A stretch of DNA of 40,065 nucleotides from an uncultured Oscillospiraceae bacterium (GTDB taxonomy: Bacteria; Bacillota; Clostridia; Oscillospirales; Acutalibacteraceae). Every line of letters starts with the position of its first letter. The stretch's first letter is position 1. The stretch lies in contig UQQZ01000014.1 in assembly GCA_900543305.1 (NCBI GenBank), positions 1 through 40,065 on the forward strand, written 5' to 3'. Below are positions 7,973 to 16,371 of this stretch, in pieces. The position numbers and the translations under genes are program-made. The notes beneath the pieces were generated by a model. That model ran no database searches and was not told the DNA's origin. It saw nothing but the letters and a program-made list of their open reading frames with translations.

Positions 7973-8834
7973 CACTTTTTCGACAAGCTTCCATTTTTTC
8001 CCCCAGCCAGGGCAGATGCACCTCAAATTTGGGACCAAACCGATGGTCAGGGCTCTTCTCAAAGGTGGTCTCAATGGTCCGCCAGGTGAACTCCGTGGCA
8101 ATCTCGCAGGCATCCCGCAGAGAAATCCCATTCAAAAGACCGCCCAGCAGCGCCGAAGCAAACAGATCGCCGGTGCCGTGATAAAACCCTTCAATCCGGT
8201 CCGTCAAAAACAGTTCCATTTCCTGGGTTCGGGAATCAAAGCAGGCAGTTCCCAAGGTGCCTTCCGTCAGCCACACCCCGGTGAGCACCGCCATTTTCGG
8301 CCCCATCTCACACAGCTGACGAAGAATTTTCCCGATCTCCTCCCGGGTGTAGGGTCCGGGATTGTACGCCCTTCCCAGCAGATGACAGGCCTCCGTCATA
8401 TTGGGCACCACAATGTCCGCCTTTTTGCACAGTCGAGACATGCCGTCCGCCATTTCCTGGGTATAGGTCTGGTACAGCTTTCCTCCATCCCCCATCACCG
8501 GGTCCACCATCACCAAAGTGTCTTCCTGCCGGAACCAGTCAAACATCTGCTCCACTATGCCGATCTGGTCAGCGCTTCCCAAAAAGCCGCTGTACAAAGA
8601 GGAAAAACGACACCCCAGCTTCTTCCAATGCTGGGCCATGGGCAGCAAATCTTCCGTCAAGTCCCGATATGTGAATCCCTGGAATCCCCCTGTGTGGGTG
8701 GAAAGCACCGCCGTGGGCATCACAGAGGTCTCCACCCCACAACAGGAAAGAACCGGCAGCGCCACCGTTAAAGAGCACTTGCCTACCCCCGAAATGTCGT
8801 GGATGGCAAGACAGCTCATTTCTCTGTATACCAT
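7947..8834 (-). CDS. Pyridoxal/pyridoxamine kinase (PdxY-like)
   Basis: 295 residues of the ribokinase-like superfamily, close to the PdxY/PdxK length. HDISGVGKCSLTVALPVLSCCG at the N terminus, PTAVLSTHTGGF, DPVMGDGGKLYQ and GTGDLFASALLGGLLNG with the catalytic Asp near the C terminus. It phosphorylates B6 vitamers with ATP in the PLP salvage pathway. ATG at 8834 is chosen because GGAGGA is 6 bases upstream; an ATG 13 codons earlier has no site. Monocistronic, with a TTGACA-17-TACACT promoter. Confidence 0.9.
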   Translation of the reverse strand: MVYREMSCLAIHDISGVGKCSLTVALPVLSCCGVETSVMPTAVLSTHTGGFQGFTYRDLTEDLLPMAQHWKKLGCRFSSLYSGFLGSADQIGIVEQMFDWFRQEDTLVMVDPVMGDGGKLYQTYTQEMADGMSRLCKKADIVVPNMTEACHLLGRAYNPGPYTREEIGKILRQLCEMGPKMAVLTGVWLTEGTLGTACFDSRTQEMELFLTDRIEGFYHGTGDLFASALLGGLLNGISLRDACEIATEFTWRTIETTFEKSPDHRFGPKFEVHLPWLGEKMEACRKSVANGIDLR

Positions 8835-8896
8835 AAAAATTCCTCCGTCTGATTTCATTTTATCATGCTTCAATGCTTCGTTGAACCATAGACTTC

Positions 8897-8925
8897 AGTG
8901 TAGTACAGCAAAACAGGATTGTCAA
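8897..8925 (-). promoter_or_regulatory. Promoter of the pyridoxal kinase gene
   Basis: TTGACA (8920-8925), 17 bases, TACACT (8897-8902) on the reverse strand. It is divergent from the metG promoter 44 bases away. Confidence 0.75.
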
Positions 8926-8968
8926 ACAGGTTTTCGCCAGAAGGACCTTCCGTTCCGGAAAATCCCTG

Positions 8969-8997
8969 TTTACAAACCAGAGGAAAAATGGTAAACT
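8969..8997 (+). promoter_or_regulatory. Promoter of the metG unit
   Basis: TTTACA (8969-8974), 17 bases, TAAACT (8992-8997), upstream of the small membrane peptide and metG. Confidence 0.6.
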
Positions 8998-9050
8998 ATT
9001 AGGTAATTATCGGCTTTTGGATAAATTCGCGGGAAAGGACGGCGCCATCC

Positions 9051-9158
9051 ATGAAAGGTTACAACGATAAACACAGAAGGCTGTTCGTTCGTATTGTCGC
9101 CTGGGTCTTGGCCATTTTAATGATCGCTACGGTGTTTTCCGTATTGATCTTCCGCTAA
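9051..9158 (+). CDS. 35-residue single-pass membrane peptide
   Basis: A short ORF of 35 residues: a basic, polar head (MKGYNDKHRRLFVR), one transmembrane segment (IVAWVLAILMIATVFSVLIF) and a final Arg. It begins ~54 bases after the promoter, with GGAAAGGA 11 bases upstream, a slightly long spacing. The architecture resembles very small Firmicutes membrane proteins of the DUF4044/Prli42 kind, but similarity is by shape rather than a signature. It lies 73 bases before metG in the same transcript. Function unknown. Confidence 0.6.
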   Translation: MKGYNDKHRRLFVRIVAWVLAILMIATVFSVLIFR

Positions 9159-9231
9159 ATCGCCAACCGCGTTTCCAGGTTCCTTTAATTTCTGTATTCA
9201 GCCGCCTATTGAGCGGGATGGAGGGTCTATC

Positions 9232-11190
9232 ATGAGCAACAAGGGAAAGTATTATCTCACTACGGCCATCGCCTACACGTCCGGCAAGCCCCATATCGGC
9301 AACGTGTATGAGATTGTGCTGGCGGACAGTATTGCCCGCTTCAAACGTCTGGAAGGGTACGATGTTTTCTTCCAGACCGGCACCGACGAGCACGGCCAGA
9401 AAAACGAGCTGAAGGCAGAAGCCGAAGGCGTTACCCCCAAAGAGTTTGTGGACCGGGTGGCCGGCATCATCAAGGAACAGTTTGACTTGATGAACGTCTC
9501 CTATGACCACTTCATCCGCACCACCGATGACTACCACGAACGGGAAGTCCAGAAAATTTTCAAGTACCTTTACGACAAAGGGGACATCTACAAGGGCGCT
9601 TATGAGGGCCTGTACTGCACCCCCTGCGAAAGCTTTTGGACGGAAAGCCAGCTCGTGGACGGCAAATGCCCTGACTGCGGCCGGGAAGTCCATCCTGCTA
9701 AGGAAGAGGCCTACTTCTTTAAAATGAGCAAATACGCTCAGCGGCTGATCGACTATATCAACGAGCATCCCGAGTTTATCCAGCCCGTGGCCCGGAAAAA
9801 CGAGATGATGAACAACTTCCTGCTGCCCGGCCTGCAGGATCTGTGCGTGTCCCGCACTTCTTTTAAGTGGGGCATCCCGGTAGACTTTGATCCCAAGCAT
9901 GTGGTCTACGTGTGGCTGGACGCTTTGACCAACTATATTACCGGCATCGGCTATCACTGCGGAGAGGAGAGCACGGAACAGTTTAAAAAGCTGTGGCCTG
10001 CCGACCTGCATCTGATTGGCAAAGACATCATCCGCTTCCACACCATTTATTGGCCCATCTTCCTGATGGCCCTGGATCTGCCCCTGCCCAAGCAGGTGTT
10101 CGGTCATCCTTGGCTGCTGATGAATGGCGGCAAGATGAGCAAAAGCAAGGGCAACATCATTTACGCCGACGATCTGGTATCCATGTTCGGCGTGGACGCC
10201 GTGCGTTACTTCCTGCTTCATGAAATGCCCTACGACAATGACGGCAACCTGACCTGGGAACTGGTCACCGAACGAACCAACTCCGATTTGGCAAACACCC
10301 TGGGGAATCTGGTGAACCGAACCATTTCCATGAGCAACAAATATTTTGGCGGTGTGGTCACCGACACCGGCGTTACCGAAGCCGTGGACGATGATCTGAA
10401 GGCTGTGGCTGCCGCCTGCAGGGATAAGGCTACTGCCAAGATGGCGGATCTGAAAGTGGCCGATGCCATCACCGAAATCTTCGCCCTCTTCAAGCGCTGC
10501 AACAAATATATTGATGAGACCATGCCCTGGGCTTTGGCCAAGTCCGAAGAGAGCAAGCCCCGGCTTTCCACAGTGCTCTATAATCTGGTGGATTGCATCT
10601 GCCTGGGCGCTTCCCTGCTGCAGCCCTTCATGCCCGACACCTGCGAGAAGATCTTCGCTCAGCTGAACGCTAAGCCCCGAGATTGGGATGACCTGGCAAA
10701 AACCGGTCTGTATCCCAGCGGGAACAAGGTCACCGACAAGCCGGAAATCCTCTTTGCACGTCTGGATGTCAATGAAGTGATGGACAAAGTAGCCGCCATG
10801 GAAGAGGCCGCAAAGCCTCAGCCGGAAATTGAAGTGGAGCCTCAGCTCACCGAGCAGGTGGATTTTGACACCTTCTGCAAGTGCGATTTCCGTGCAGTAA
10901 AAGTCAAAGCCTGCGAAGCTGTGAAAAAGAGCCAGAAGCTTTTGAAGTTTACCCTGGATGACGGCACTGGCACGGATCGGCAGATTCTTTCCGGTATTCA
11001 CAAGTGGTATGAGCCCGAAGATCTGGTGGGAAAGACCTTGGTGGCCATCGTCAACCTGCCCCCTCGGAAGATGATGGGTCTGGAGAGCTGTGGCATGCTC
11101 CTCTCCGCGGTACACACCGAAAAGGGCGAGGAAGCCCTGCACCTGATGATCGTGGATGACAGTATCCCCGCAGGCGCAAAGCTCTGCTGA
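9232..11190 (+). CDS. metG: Methionyl-tRNA synthetase
   Basis: 652 residues, the long form. The class I catalytic domain has the HIGH motif as PHIGN (~res 20) and KMSKSKG; a zinc knuckle with two Cys pairs lies in the connective peptide (CTPC, CPDC around res 127-148); then an anticodon-binding helical domain and a C-terminal EMAP/Trbp111-type tRNA-binding domain from ~540 (DFDTFCKCDFRAVKVKACE..., PRKMMGLESCGMLL). It charges tRNA-Met. GGAGGG precedes the ATG by 6 bases. No T-box is seen in the leader. Confidence 0.98.
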   Translation: MSNKGKYYLTTAIAYTSGKPHIGNVYEIVLADSIARFKRLEGYDVFFQTGTDEHGQKNELKAEAEGVTPKEFVDRVAGIIKEQFDLMNVSYDHFIRTTDDYHEREVQKIFKYLYDKGDIYKGAYEGLYCTPCESFWTESQLVDGKCPDCGREVHPAKEEAYFFKMSKYAQRLIDYINEHPEFIQPVARKNEMMNNFLLPGLQDLCVSRTSFKWGIPVDFDPKHVVYVWLDALTNYITGIGYHCGEESTEQFKKLWPADLHLIGKDIIRFHTIYWPIFLMALDLPLPKQVFGHPWLLMNGGKMSKSKGNIIYADDLVSMFGVDAVRYFLLHEMPYDNDGNLTWELVTERTNSDLANTLGNLVNRTISMSNKYFGGVVTDTGVTEAVDDDLKAVAAACRDKATAKMADLKVADAITEIFALFKRCNKYIDETMPWALAKSEESKPRLSTVLYNLVDCICLGASLLQPFMPDTCEKIFAQLNAKPRDWDDLAKTGLYPSGNKVTDKPEILFARLDVNEVMDKVAAMEEAAKPQPEIEVEPQLTEQVDFDTFCKCDFRAVKVKACEAVKKSQKLLKFTLDDGTGTDRQILSGIHKWYEPEDLVGKTLVAIVNLPPRKMMGLESCGMLLSAVHTEKGEEALHLMIVDDSIPAGAKLC

Positions 11191-11214
11191 CAACTTTGTG
11201 GAGAGGGCAAAAAG

Positions 11215-11544
11215 ATGGCGGGAAAAATCATTATGTTGGTGTGCATGTGGATCTGCGGCGGTCTCTTCCTGGGGTTTGGCCTTTACGCCCGGCGGCGCAG
11301 GGATCCCATGTGGTTCTGGTCCGGGGTCAAGGTTCCCCGGGAATCCGTCACAGATGTGCCGGCCTATAACAGGGCTCACAGTCGCATATTTCTCCTCTAC
11401 TCCCTGCCCTGGTGGCTGGGCGGGCTTTTGGGACTTCTCCATCCCCTTGCCGCGGCAGCGATGGCGCTGCTTTGCTGCACCGCCGGCCTTGGGTGGCTAA
11501 TCTGGTGCCACGGAAACATTGAGAAAAGGTACAGAAAAAAATGA
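11215..11544 (+). CDS. Small membrane protein between metG and tatD
   Basis: 109 residues. One hydrophobic segment at ~5-23, a basic patch (YARRRR), a soluble stretch with MWFWSGVKVPRESVTDVPAYNRAHSR, and two further hydrophobic segments at ~60-95, ending in basic residues. The middle stretch recalls DUF3784/SdpI-like small membrane proteins, but I cannot place it firmly. It lies 24 bases after metG, and its stop overlaps the tatD start as ATGA, so it is expressed with them. Function unknown. Confidence 0.75.
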   Translation: MAGKIIMLVCMWICGGLFLGFGLYARRRRDPMWFWSGVKVPRESVTDVPAYNRAHSRIFLLYSLPWWLGGLLGLLHPLAAAAMALLCCTAGLGWLIWCHGNIEKRYRKK

Positions 11545-12314
11545 CGCATTCTATTTTTGACTCCCACGCCCACTATGACGACCCCCAGTTTGACGGCGAC
11601 CGGGAGGAACTTTTGGGTTGGATTCTGCCGGAACGGGGAGTCACGGGCATTATCAACATGGGAGCCGATCTGGCCACCTCCCGGACCACCTTGGAGCTGA
11701 CCCGTCGTTATGACTATGTGTACGGGGGCGCCGGGATTCACCCCGAGGAAGCCAAGGATCTGCCTGACGACTGGCTTAACCAGCTGCGGGAATTTTTCCT
11801 GGATCCCAAGATGGTGGCCGTGGGGGAAATCGGGCTGGATTATCACTGGCTGGATGAGTGCCCCAAGGACCGGCAAAAGGAAGTGTTTGCCGCCCAGTTG
11901 GAACTGGCCCGAGAGCTTTCCCTCCCCGTGGTGATCCACGACCGGGAAGCCCATGGGGATGTTTTGGAGTTCCTTCAAAAATATCGGCCCGAAGGCGTGG
12001 TCCACTGCTTCTCCGGCAGTTGGGAAACCGCCAAGGAAATTTTGAAACTGGGTATGTATATCGGTTTGGGCGGAGTGGTCACCTTTAAAAATGCCCGCCA
12101 TGCTCTGGATGTGGCCCGGGAAATCCCCCTGGACCGGCTCCTGCTGGAAACGGACGCCCCCTATATGGCCCCTGTGCCCTATCGGGGAAAACGAAACGAC
12201 TCCTCCCTCATCGCTCTGGTAGCGGAGAAAATCGGAGAGCTTCGGGGCATTCCTCCTCAGGAAGTGCTGGATGCTTCTGCGGACAACGCCCGTCGGCTCT
12301 TCGGCATTGTGTAA
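11541..12314 (+). CDS. TatD-family metal-dependent DNase
   Basis: 257 residues, the normal TatD length. A TIM-barrel amidohydrolase fold with metal ligands in FDSHAHYDD, GEIGLDYH, VIHDREAHGD, HCFSGS and LLETDAPYMAP. TatD proteins are 3'-5' exonucleases linked to DNA repair or turnover of fragmented DNA. The metG-tatD order is common in Firmicutes. The start overlaps the preceding stop (ATGA). Confidence 0.95.
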   Translation: MTHSIFDSHAHYDDPQFDGDREELLGWILPERGVTGIINMGADLATSRTTLELTRRYDYVYGGAGIHPEEAKDLPDDWLNQLREFFLDPKMVAVGEIGLDYHWLDECPKDRQKEVFAAQLELARELSLPVVIHDREAHGDVLEFLQKYRPEGVVHCFSGSWETAKEILKLGMYIGLGGVVTFKNARHALDVAREIPLDRLLLETDAPYMAPVPYRGKRNDSSLIALVAEKIGELRGIPPQEVLDASADNARRLFGIV

Positions 12315-12354
12315 GTGTTTGGGGAAACCTTTGAGAAAGGATTGGGACAGGATT

Positions 12355-12990
12355 ATGGAACAGACAACGTCCAAAGATTATGGTGCGCCTATCACCTACG
12401 AGTATGAACGGAACCTCTACGTCAACATGACAAACAAGTGCTGCAACCGCTGTGAGTTCTGCTTGCGGAACAACAGCTCCGGCAGCCTCTACGCCGACAA
12501 CCTGTGGTATAAAAACGGGGAGCCTACTAAAGAAGAAATTTGGGAAGAGCTTTCCCGGCGGGATCTGAACCGCTACGACGAAGTGGTCTTCTGCGGCTAC
12601 GGGGAGCCCGCCTGCCGCTGGGATGACATGATGTGGCTCTGTGATAAAATCAAGGAGCATGGCTCTCATTTGATCCGCATCAACACCAACGGTCTGGCCA
12701 ACCTGATCACCGGACGCAACGCTGCTCTGGAATTGGACGGGCGCGTGGATGCTATTTCCATCAGTCTCAACGCCAGCACCGCGGAAAAATATGACGCTCT
12801 GTGCCACAGTCAGTTTGGGCTGGAAGCCTTCCCCGCCATCCAGAAGTTTACGGCTACTGCCGTTTTCAATGTGCCCCATGTGCGGATGACCGTGGTGGAC
12901 ACCATGCCCAAAGAGGAAATCGAGGCATGCAAAGAAATCTGCGACCGTCTTGGCGCCGACTTCTTTGTTCGGGAATATATCGAAAAATAA
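12355..12990 (+). CDS. TatD-associated radical SAM protein
   Basis: 211 residues. The radical SAM cluster motif CxxxCxxC is at C29-C33-C36, followed by FCGYGEPACRWD (the GGE-like SAM site) and INTNGLANLI. It matches the small TatD-linked radical SAM family (TIGR04038 as I recall it), whose substrate is unknown. ATG at 12355 is used; the upstream site is mediocre (AAAGGA 13 bases, AGGA 2 bases), and TTG codons just upstream are alternatives. It ends 5 bases before a strong terminator that closes the unit. Confidence 0.9.
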   Translation: MEQTTSKDYGAPITYEYERNLYVNMTNKCCNRCEFCLRNNSSGSLYADNLWYKNGEPTKEEIWEELSRRDLNRYDEVVFCGYGEPACRWDDMMWLCDKIKEHGSHLIRINTNGLANLITGRNAALELDGRVDAISISLNASTAEKYDALCHSQFGLEAFPAIQKFTATAVFNVPHVRMTVVDTMPKEEIEACKEICDRLGADFFVREYIEK

Positions 12991-12992
12991 GG

Positions 12993-13022
12993 AAAGCCGC
13001 CCACCAAAAGGGCGGCTTTTTT
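12993..13022 (+). terminator. Terminator of the metG-tatD-radical SAM unit
   Basis: GCCGCCC (12996-13002), seven-base loop, GGGCGGC (13010-13016), then TTTTTT. Confidence 0.92.
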
Positions 13023-13063
13023 ACGGCGCTGGGTGCGGTATCGAGTGGCCTTACAGGCAGGTT

Positions 13064-13297
13064 CTACCGAAGGAATTCCTCCAAGGGTCGGTGATACAGC
13101 CGGGCCAACACCCACAGGTCTACGATGCTGGGGGTGGTTTTCCCAGTTTCGTAGTATGTGTAGGTTGCCCGGTTAATTCCCAGAATTTGGGCCACATCCT
13201 GCTGGGAATACCGGGCTTCCGTCCGAAATTTACGCAGATTTTCCCGCAAGGCTTTCCTAATTGCCTCCCCATCATGGGGTATCTGTTTTTCCTCCAT
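13064..13297 (-). CDS. Xre-family transcriptional regulator
   Basis: 77 residues, essentially one Cro/CI-type helix-turn-helix: LRKFRTEARYSQQDVAQILGINRATYTYYETGKTTPSIVDLWVLARLYHRPLEEFL. The second of two nearby ATG codons (13297) is chosen because AAAGGGGG is 6 bases upstream, while it abuts the first. Promoter TTGCAC-17-TATACT lies just upstream, with -10 flanking bases forming the palindrome AGTATACT, so autoregulation is plausible. Divergent from the RHH-like gene across a 150-base region containing another dyad. Confidence 0.88.
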   Translation of the reverse strand: MEEKQIPHDGEAIRKALRENLRKFRTEARYSQQDVAQILGINRATYTYYETGKTTPSIVDLWVLARLYHRPLEEFLR

Positions 13298-13317
13298 GCC
13301 CATCCCCCTTTTTTCAC

Positions 13318-13346
13318 AGTATACTACAAGGCTAATCCGTGTGCAA
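13318..13346 (-). promoter_or_regulatory. Promoter of the Xre regulator
   Basis: TTGCAC (13341-13346), 17 bases, TATACT (13318-13323) on the reverse strand. Confidence 0.75.
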
Positions 13347-13354
13347 CAAAATTG

Positions 13355-13386
13355 TATTACGGAAATATAATGCATATTTTGTAATA
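13355..13386. promoter_or_regulatory. AT-rich dyad between divergent genes
   Basis: TATTAC (13355-13360) and GTAATA (13381-13386) flank inner arms AAATAT and ATATTT. It is an imperfect inverted repeat centred between the Xre gene and the RHH-like gene, and a candidate operator. Confidence 0.45.
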
Positions 13387-13449
13387 TAACTACGTTAGAC
13401 TAGTTGTAGCACATAAACGCAAAACAGTTATTTGTAGTAGGGTGAAACA

Positions 13450-13647
13450 ATGAAGCAATTTCGCATTCCCAAAAAAATTCCAAAATCTCCCACCAGCACA
13501 AATAAATCCATTCGCTTTCCCAACCAAGTGATTGAACAGGTGGAGGCAGCGATTCGGGGGACGGACTGTACCTTTTCCGCGTTCGTTATTGAAGCCACCC
13601 GGGTAGCTTTGGAAAACCTGCAAGAGCAGCAGGATTCCCAGCAGTGA
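13450..13647 (+). CDS. Small RHH-like (YlcI/YnfO-type) protein
   Basis: 65 residues. A basic N-terminal stretch (MKQFRIPKKIPKSP) precedes NKSIRFPNQVIEQVEAAIRGTDCTFSAFVIEATRVALENL, the strand-helix-helix pattern of ribbon-helix-helix DNA-binding proteins. Possibly a small regulator or an antitoxin-like protein, but no toxin gene lies nearby. The ribosome site (TAGGGTG, 6 bases) is moderate. A terminator follows. Likely co-controlled with the divergent Xre gene (inference). Confidence 0.75.
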   Translation: MKQFRIPKKIPKSPTSTNKSIRFPNQVIEQVEAAIRGTDCTFSAFVIEATRVALENLQEQQDSQQ

Positions 13648-13664
13648 CAATTTCTTTGCAATGA

Positions 13665-13706
13665 AAAAAGTCCCGCAAACCATAAAGGCTTGCGGGACTT
13701 TTTTGG
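13665..13706. terminator. Bidirectional terminator between the RHH-like gene and trpS
   Basis: GTCCCGCAA (13670-13678) pairs with TTGCGGGAC (13690-13698). T runs follow on the forward strand (TTTTTT) and A runs precede, so it ends both the RHH-like gene and the trpS operon. Confidence 0.9.
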
Positions 13707-13826
13707 GGAAACACCTGGTACGGGTTTCCGTTTCTGGTTATGCAAAGCTGCCCTTTCCATAGGCATTGGGACACTGCCCCTCCAACCTGACAACTTCCGA
13801 AAACTTATTACGGTTTCTCCCTTTTC

Positions 13827-14831
13827 TTACAGGGACAGGTATCCCACTTTCTTCATGACCTTCTGGAGCGTCTTCCGGGCAATGTGTTCCGCCTTGGGAG
13901 CGTTGTCCTTGAAGCATTGCTCCAGGTAGGCCTTGTCGGCGATCAACTGGTGATACCGTTCCTGGATGGGTTTGAGCTCGGCGATTACCGCTTCCGCCAC
14001 GGCAGGCTTGAACTCCCCGTAGCCCTTGCCAGCAAACTCTTCTTCGATCTCCTCCATGGTTTTGCCGGTGGCACAGGAGTAGATGCCCATCAGGTTGGAG
14101 ACACCGGGCTTATTCTCCGGATCAAAACGAACCAGAGCTTCACTGTCGGTGACGGCCCGCTTGCATTTCCGCAGGATGGTATCGGGATCGTCCAGCACCG
14201 TGATAAAGCCGTTGACGTTTTCGTCGGACTTGGACATTTTCTTGGTGGGATCCTGGAGGGACATGATCCGGGCACCATGCTTGGGAATAATGGGTTCCGG
14301 CACGATGAAGGTGGGACTGTACAGGCCGTTGAAACGCTCGGCGATGTTTCGGGTCAATTCCAGATGCTGCTTCTGGTCCGCTCCAATGGGCACATAGTCC
14401 GCCTGATACAGCAGAATGTCGGCGGCCATCAGGCAGGGATAGGTGAACAGGCCTGCGTTGATGTTGTCAGCATGCTTCTGGGATTTATCCTTAAACTGGG
14501 TCATCCGGGACAACTCCCCAAATTGGGTGTAGCAATTGAGCACCCAAGCCAGCTGAGCGTGCTCAGGCACCTGGCTCTGGATGAAGAAAATGGACTTATT
14601 CAGGTCAATGCCCATGGCCAGCATCAGAGCGTAGGCGGACAAGGTGTTCTTCCGGAAATCTCCAGGCTGCTGCCGCACGGTAATGGCGTGAAGATCCGCC
14701 AAGGCGTAAACACATTCGTAATCGTCCTGTAAACGGACAAAATTTTTCAGGGCGCCCAGGTAATTGCCCAGGGTAAAGGTGCCCGTGGGTTGGATCATGC
14801 TGAGAACTCGTTTTTTCTGTTGCGTTTCCAT
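13827..14831 (-). CDS. trpS: Tryptophanyl-tRNA synthetase
   Basis: 334 residues, standard bacterial TrpRS length. The class I HIGH region is PTGTFTLGNYLGAL, KMSKS is KKMSKSDEN, and IPIGADQKQH-type binding residues appear as VPIGADQKQHLELTRNIAERFN. It charges tRNA-Trp. GGAG is 7 bases before the ATG. It follows the aminotransferase by 13 bases, and both lie behind a Trp-type T-box. Confidence 0.98.
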   Translation of the reverse strand: METQQKKRVLSMIQPTGTFTLGNYLGALKNFVRLQDDYECVYALADLHAITVRQQPGDFRKNTLSAYALMLAMGIDLNKSIFFIQSQVPEHAQLAWVLNCYTQFGELSRMTQFKDKSQKHADNINAGLFTYPCLMAADILLYQADYVPIGADQKQHLELTRNIAERFNGLYSPTFIVPEPIIPKHGARIMSLQDPTKKMSKSDENVNGFITVLDDPDTILRKCKRAVTDSEALVRFDPENKPGVSNLMGIYSCATGKTMEEIEEEFAGKGYGEFKPAVAEAVIAELKPIQERYHQLIADKAYLEQCFKDNAPKAEHIARKTLQKVMKKVGYLSL

Positions 14832-14844
14832 AGCAATACTCCTT

Positions 14845-16038
14845 TTATTTTGTCATCTCCTGGAAGGTTTCAGCCAGCAGCTGAATCCCTTGCCGGAGCT
14901 GTTCGTCGGTGGGGGTGGAAAAATTGATTCGGAAAGAGGAACAGGGTTCGCTCTCATCGGTGAGGAAGGCAGTGCCGGGCACCACACAAACCTTGCGCTC
15001 CATGCCTTTCTTTACAAACTCCAGCATGTCTACGCCTTCCGGCAAGGTGCACCAAGCAAACAGGCCGCCTTCAAATTTGCTCCAGGTGATTCCCAGAGGC
15101 TTGAAATACTTCCCCATAGCCTCCAAAAGGATGGAACTCTTCCGGCGGTAAATCTCCCGAAGCCCCTTCAGATGGGCTTCGTAGTCGTATTCAGTCATAA
15201 ACCGGTGACAGACGATCTGGGCCCACATATTGGAGTGGACGTCCTCGCCCTGCTTGCACACCACCATCTTCTGGATGACCTCCTTGGGACCAATGGCATA
15301 GCCTACCCGCATGCCAGGAGAAATCACCTTGGAGAAGGAACCGGCATAGACCACCACGCCCTCTGTATCCAGCGACTTGATGGAGGGAACATCTTCCCCT
15401 GCAAACCGCAGATCTCCATAGGGATTGTCTTCCAGAACAATCACCCCGTGATCCCGGCAAAGCTCATAAACCTTCTTCCGCTTTTCCAGGCTCATGGTGA
15501 TCCCGGAGGGGTTCTGGAAATTGGGAATGGTGTAGAGATATTTCACATTCTTTTCCGTGTTCAGAGCCTCTTCCAGTTTTTCGGTGTCAATGCCGTCTTC
15601 TTCCATGGGAATACCCACCAGCTTTGCCCGGTAAGAACGGAAAGTGTTCAGGGAACCGATAAAGCTGGGAGATTCGCAGAGCACCGTATCTCCCTCGTTG
15701 AGCAAAGTCTTAGTCAACAGATCCATGACCTGCTGGGCGCCGCTGGTGATGAGAATATCGTCGTTATCCCCACCCACTCCGTGCTTGCTGCGCATGTAAG
15801 CAGACAGGTGCTGCCGCAAAGGCGTATATCCCTCCGTCACACCATACTGCAAAGCCTCAATGGGCGTGTTTTGCAGCAATTCCTGGGAAATGGCCTGGAC
15901 TGCGTCATAGGGGAAGGCATCCGGCGCAGGATTTCCTGCGGACAGGGGAATCACATTTGGATCGGAAGAGTTCTTTAAAATCTCCCGAATGGCGGAAGGC
16001 TTCAAACTCTGAACACGCTGTGAAAACTGATATTTCAT
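14845..16038 (-). CDS. PLP-dependent aminotransferase (class I/II, Aro8/LysN type)
   Basis: 397 residues. Fold-type I aminotransferase with IPLSAGNPAPDAFP at the substrate loop, YGVTEGYTPLRQHLSAYM, ITSGAQQVMDLLTKTLL, IPNFQNPSGITMSLEKR, the PLP-contacting DNPYGDLRF and the Schiff-base Lys in YAGSFSKVISPGMRVGY. The family includes 2-aminoadipate and aromatic aminotransferases. Sitting between a Trp T-box and trpS, an aromatic substrate is likely, which would also feed the aryl-pyruvate oxidoreductase operon nearby (inference). First gene of the operon; GTGGAG precedes the ATG. Confidence 0.92.
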   Translation of the reverse strand: MKYQFSQRVQSLKPSAIREILKNSSDPNVIPLSAGNPAPDAFPYDAVQAISQELLQNTPIEALQYGVTEGYTPLRQHLSAYMRSKHGVGGDNDDILITSGAQQVMDLLTKTLLNEGDTVLCESPSFIGSLNTFRSYRAKLVGIPMEEDGIDTEKLEEALNTEKNVKYLYTIPNFQNPSGITMSLEKRKKVYELCRDHGVIVLEDNPYGDLRFAGEDVPSIKSLDTEGVVVYAGSFSKVISPGMRVGYAIGPKEVIQKMVVCKQGEDVHSNMWAQIVCHRFMTEYDYEAHLKGLREIYRRKSSILLEAMGKYFKPLGITWSKFEGGLFAWCTLPEGVDMLEFVKKGMERKVCVVPGTAFLTDESEPCSSFRINFSTPTDEQLRQGIQLLAETFQEMTK

Positions 16039-16085
16039 GAAACTCCACTCACTTTCTCAAAGATTTTCCAGCACCGCCGGCTTTC

Positions 16086-16365
16086 CAAAAAATAAAAAAC
16101 CCGTCCCTCCCTTGTTTCCAAGGTTTAGGGACAGGTCTAACCTGCGGTGCCACCCACATTGACAAAAGAATCTTTTGCCCGCTTTCACTCCTTAACGCGG
16201 AAAACGTCGGACCATACGGGACCGTCCCTTAGGACTCTCCTTTCCGGTCCGCCCTCCCGGGTCCATTGGCGCCGCCTCCCCTGCCGCGTTTCCACCGGCC
16301 ACGGCTCTCTGCAAAGGGACTTTTGCTGCGTTACTTGCTCCCGTTCAACGGTTTGATTTTTGATT
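16086..16365 (-). ncRNA. T-box leader, tryptophan type
   Basis: Reverse-strand leader of the aminotransferase-trpS operon. In order it shows AGTA and AGAGAG elements of stem I, a GGTGGAAACG terminal element, a candidate specifier TGG followed by A (16263-16265), the T-box GGGTGGCACCGCAGG at 16141-16155, and a terminator hairpin. The TGG specifier fits trpS downstream and means uncharged tRNA-Trp should switch transcription on. The precise specifier assignment needs the folded structure. Confidence 0.92.
16092..16135 (-). terminator. T-box terminator
   Basis: Reverse-strand stem CCTGTCCCT/AGGGACGGG (16127-16135 with 16100-16108) with an inner CCTTG/CAAGG stem, then TTTTTTATTTTTT. It competes with the T-box antiterminator. 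Confidence 0.88.
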
Positions 16366-16371
16366 TTCCTT

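Noticed and set aside
9127..11442. Long open frame antisense to metG
   Set aside because: It mirrors the metG coding frame, lacks a ribosome site and encodes no recognisable domain; such frames arise from the codon bias of GC-rich genes.
12271..12354. Extended N terminus of the radical SAM protein overlapping tatD
   Set aside because: The extra residues match no family N terminus and would overlap tatD in another frame; ATG at 12355 gives the expected start.
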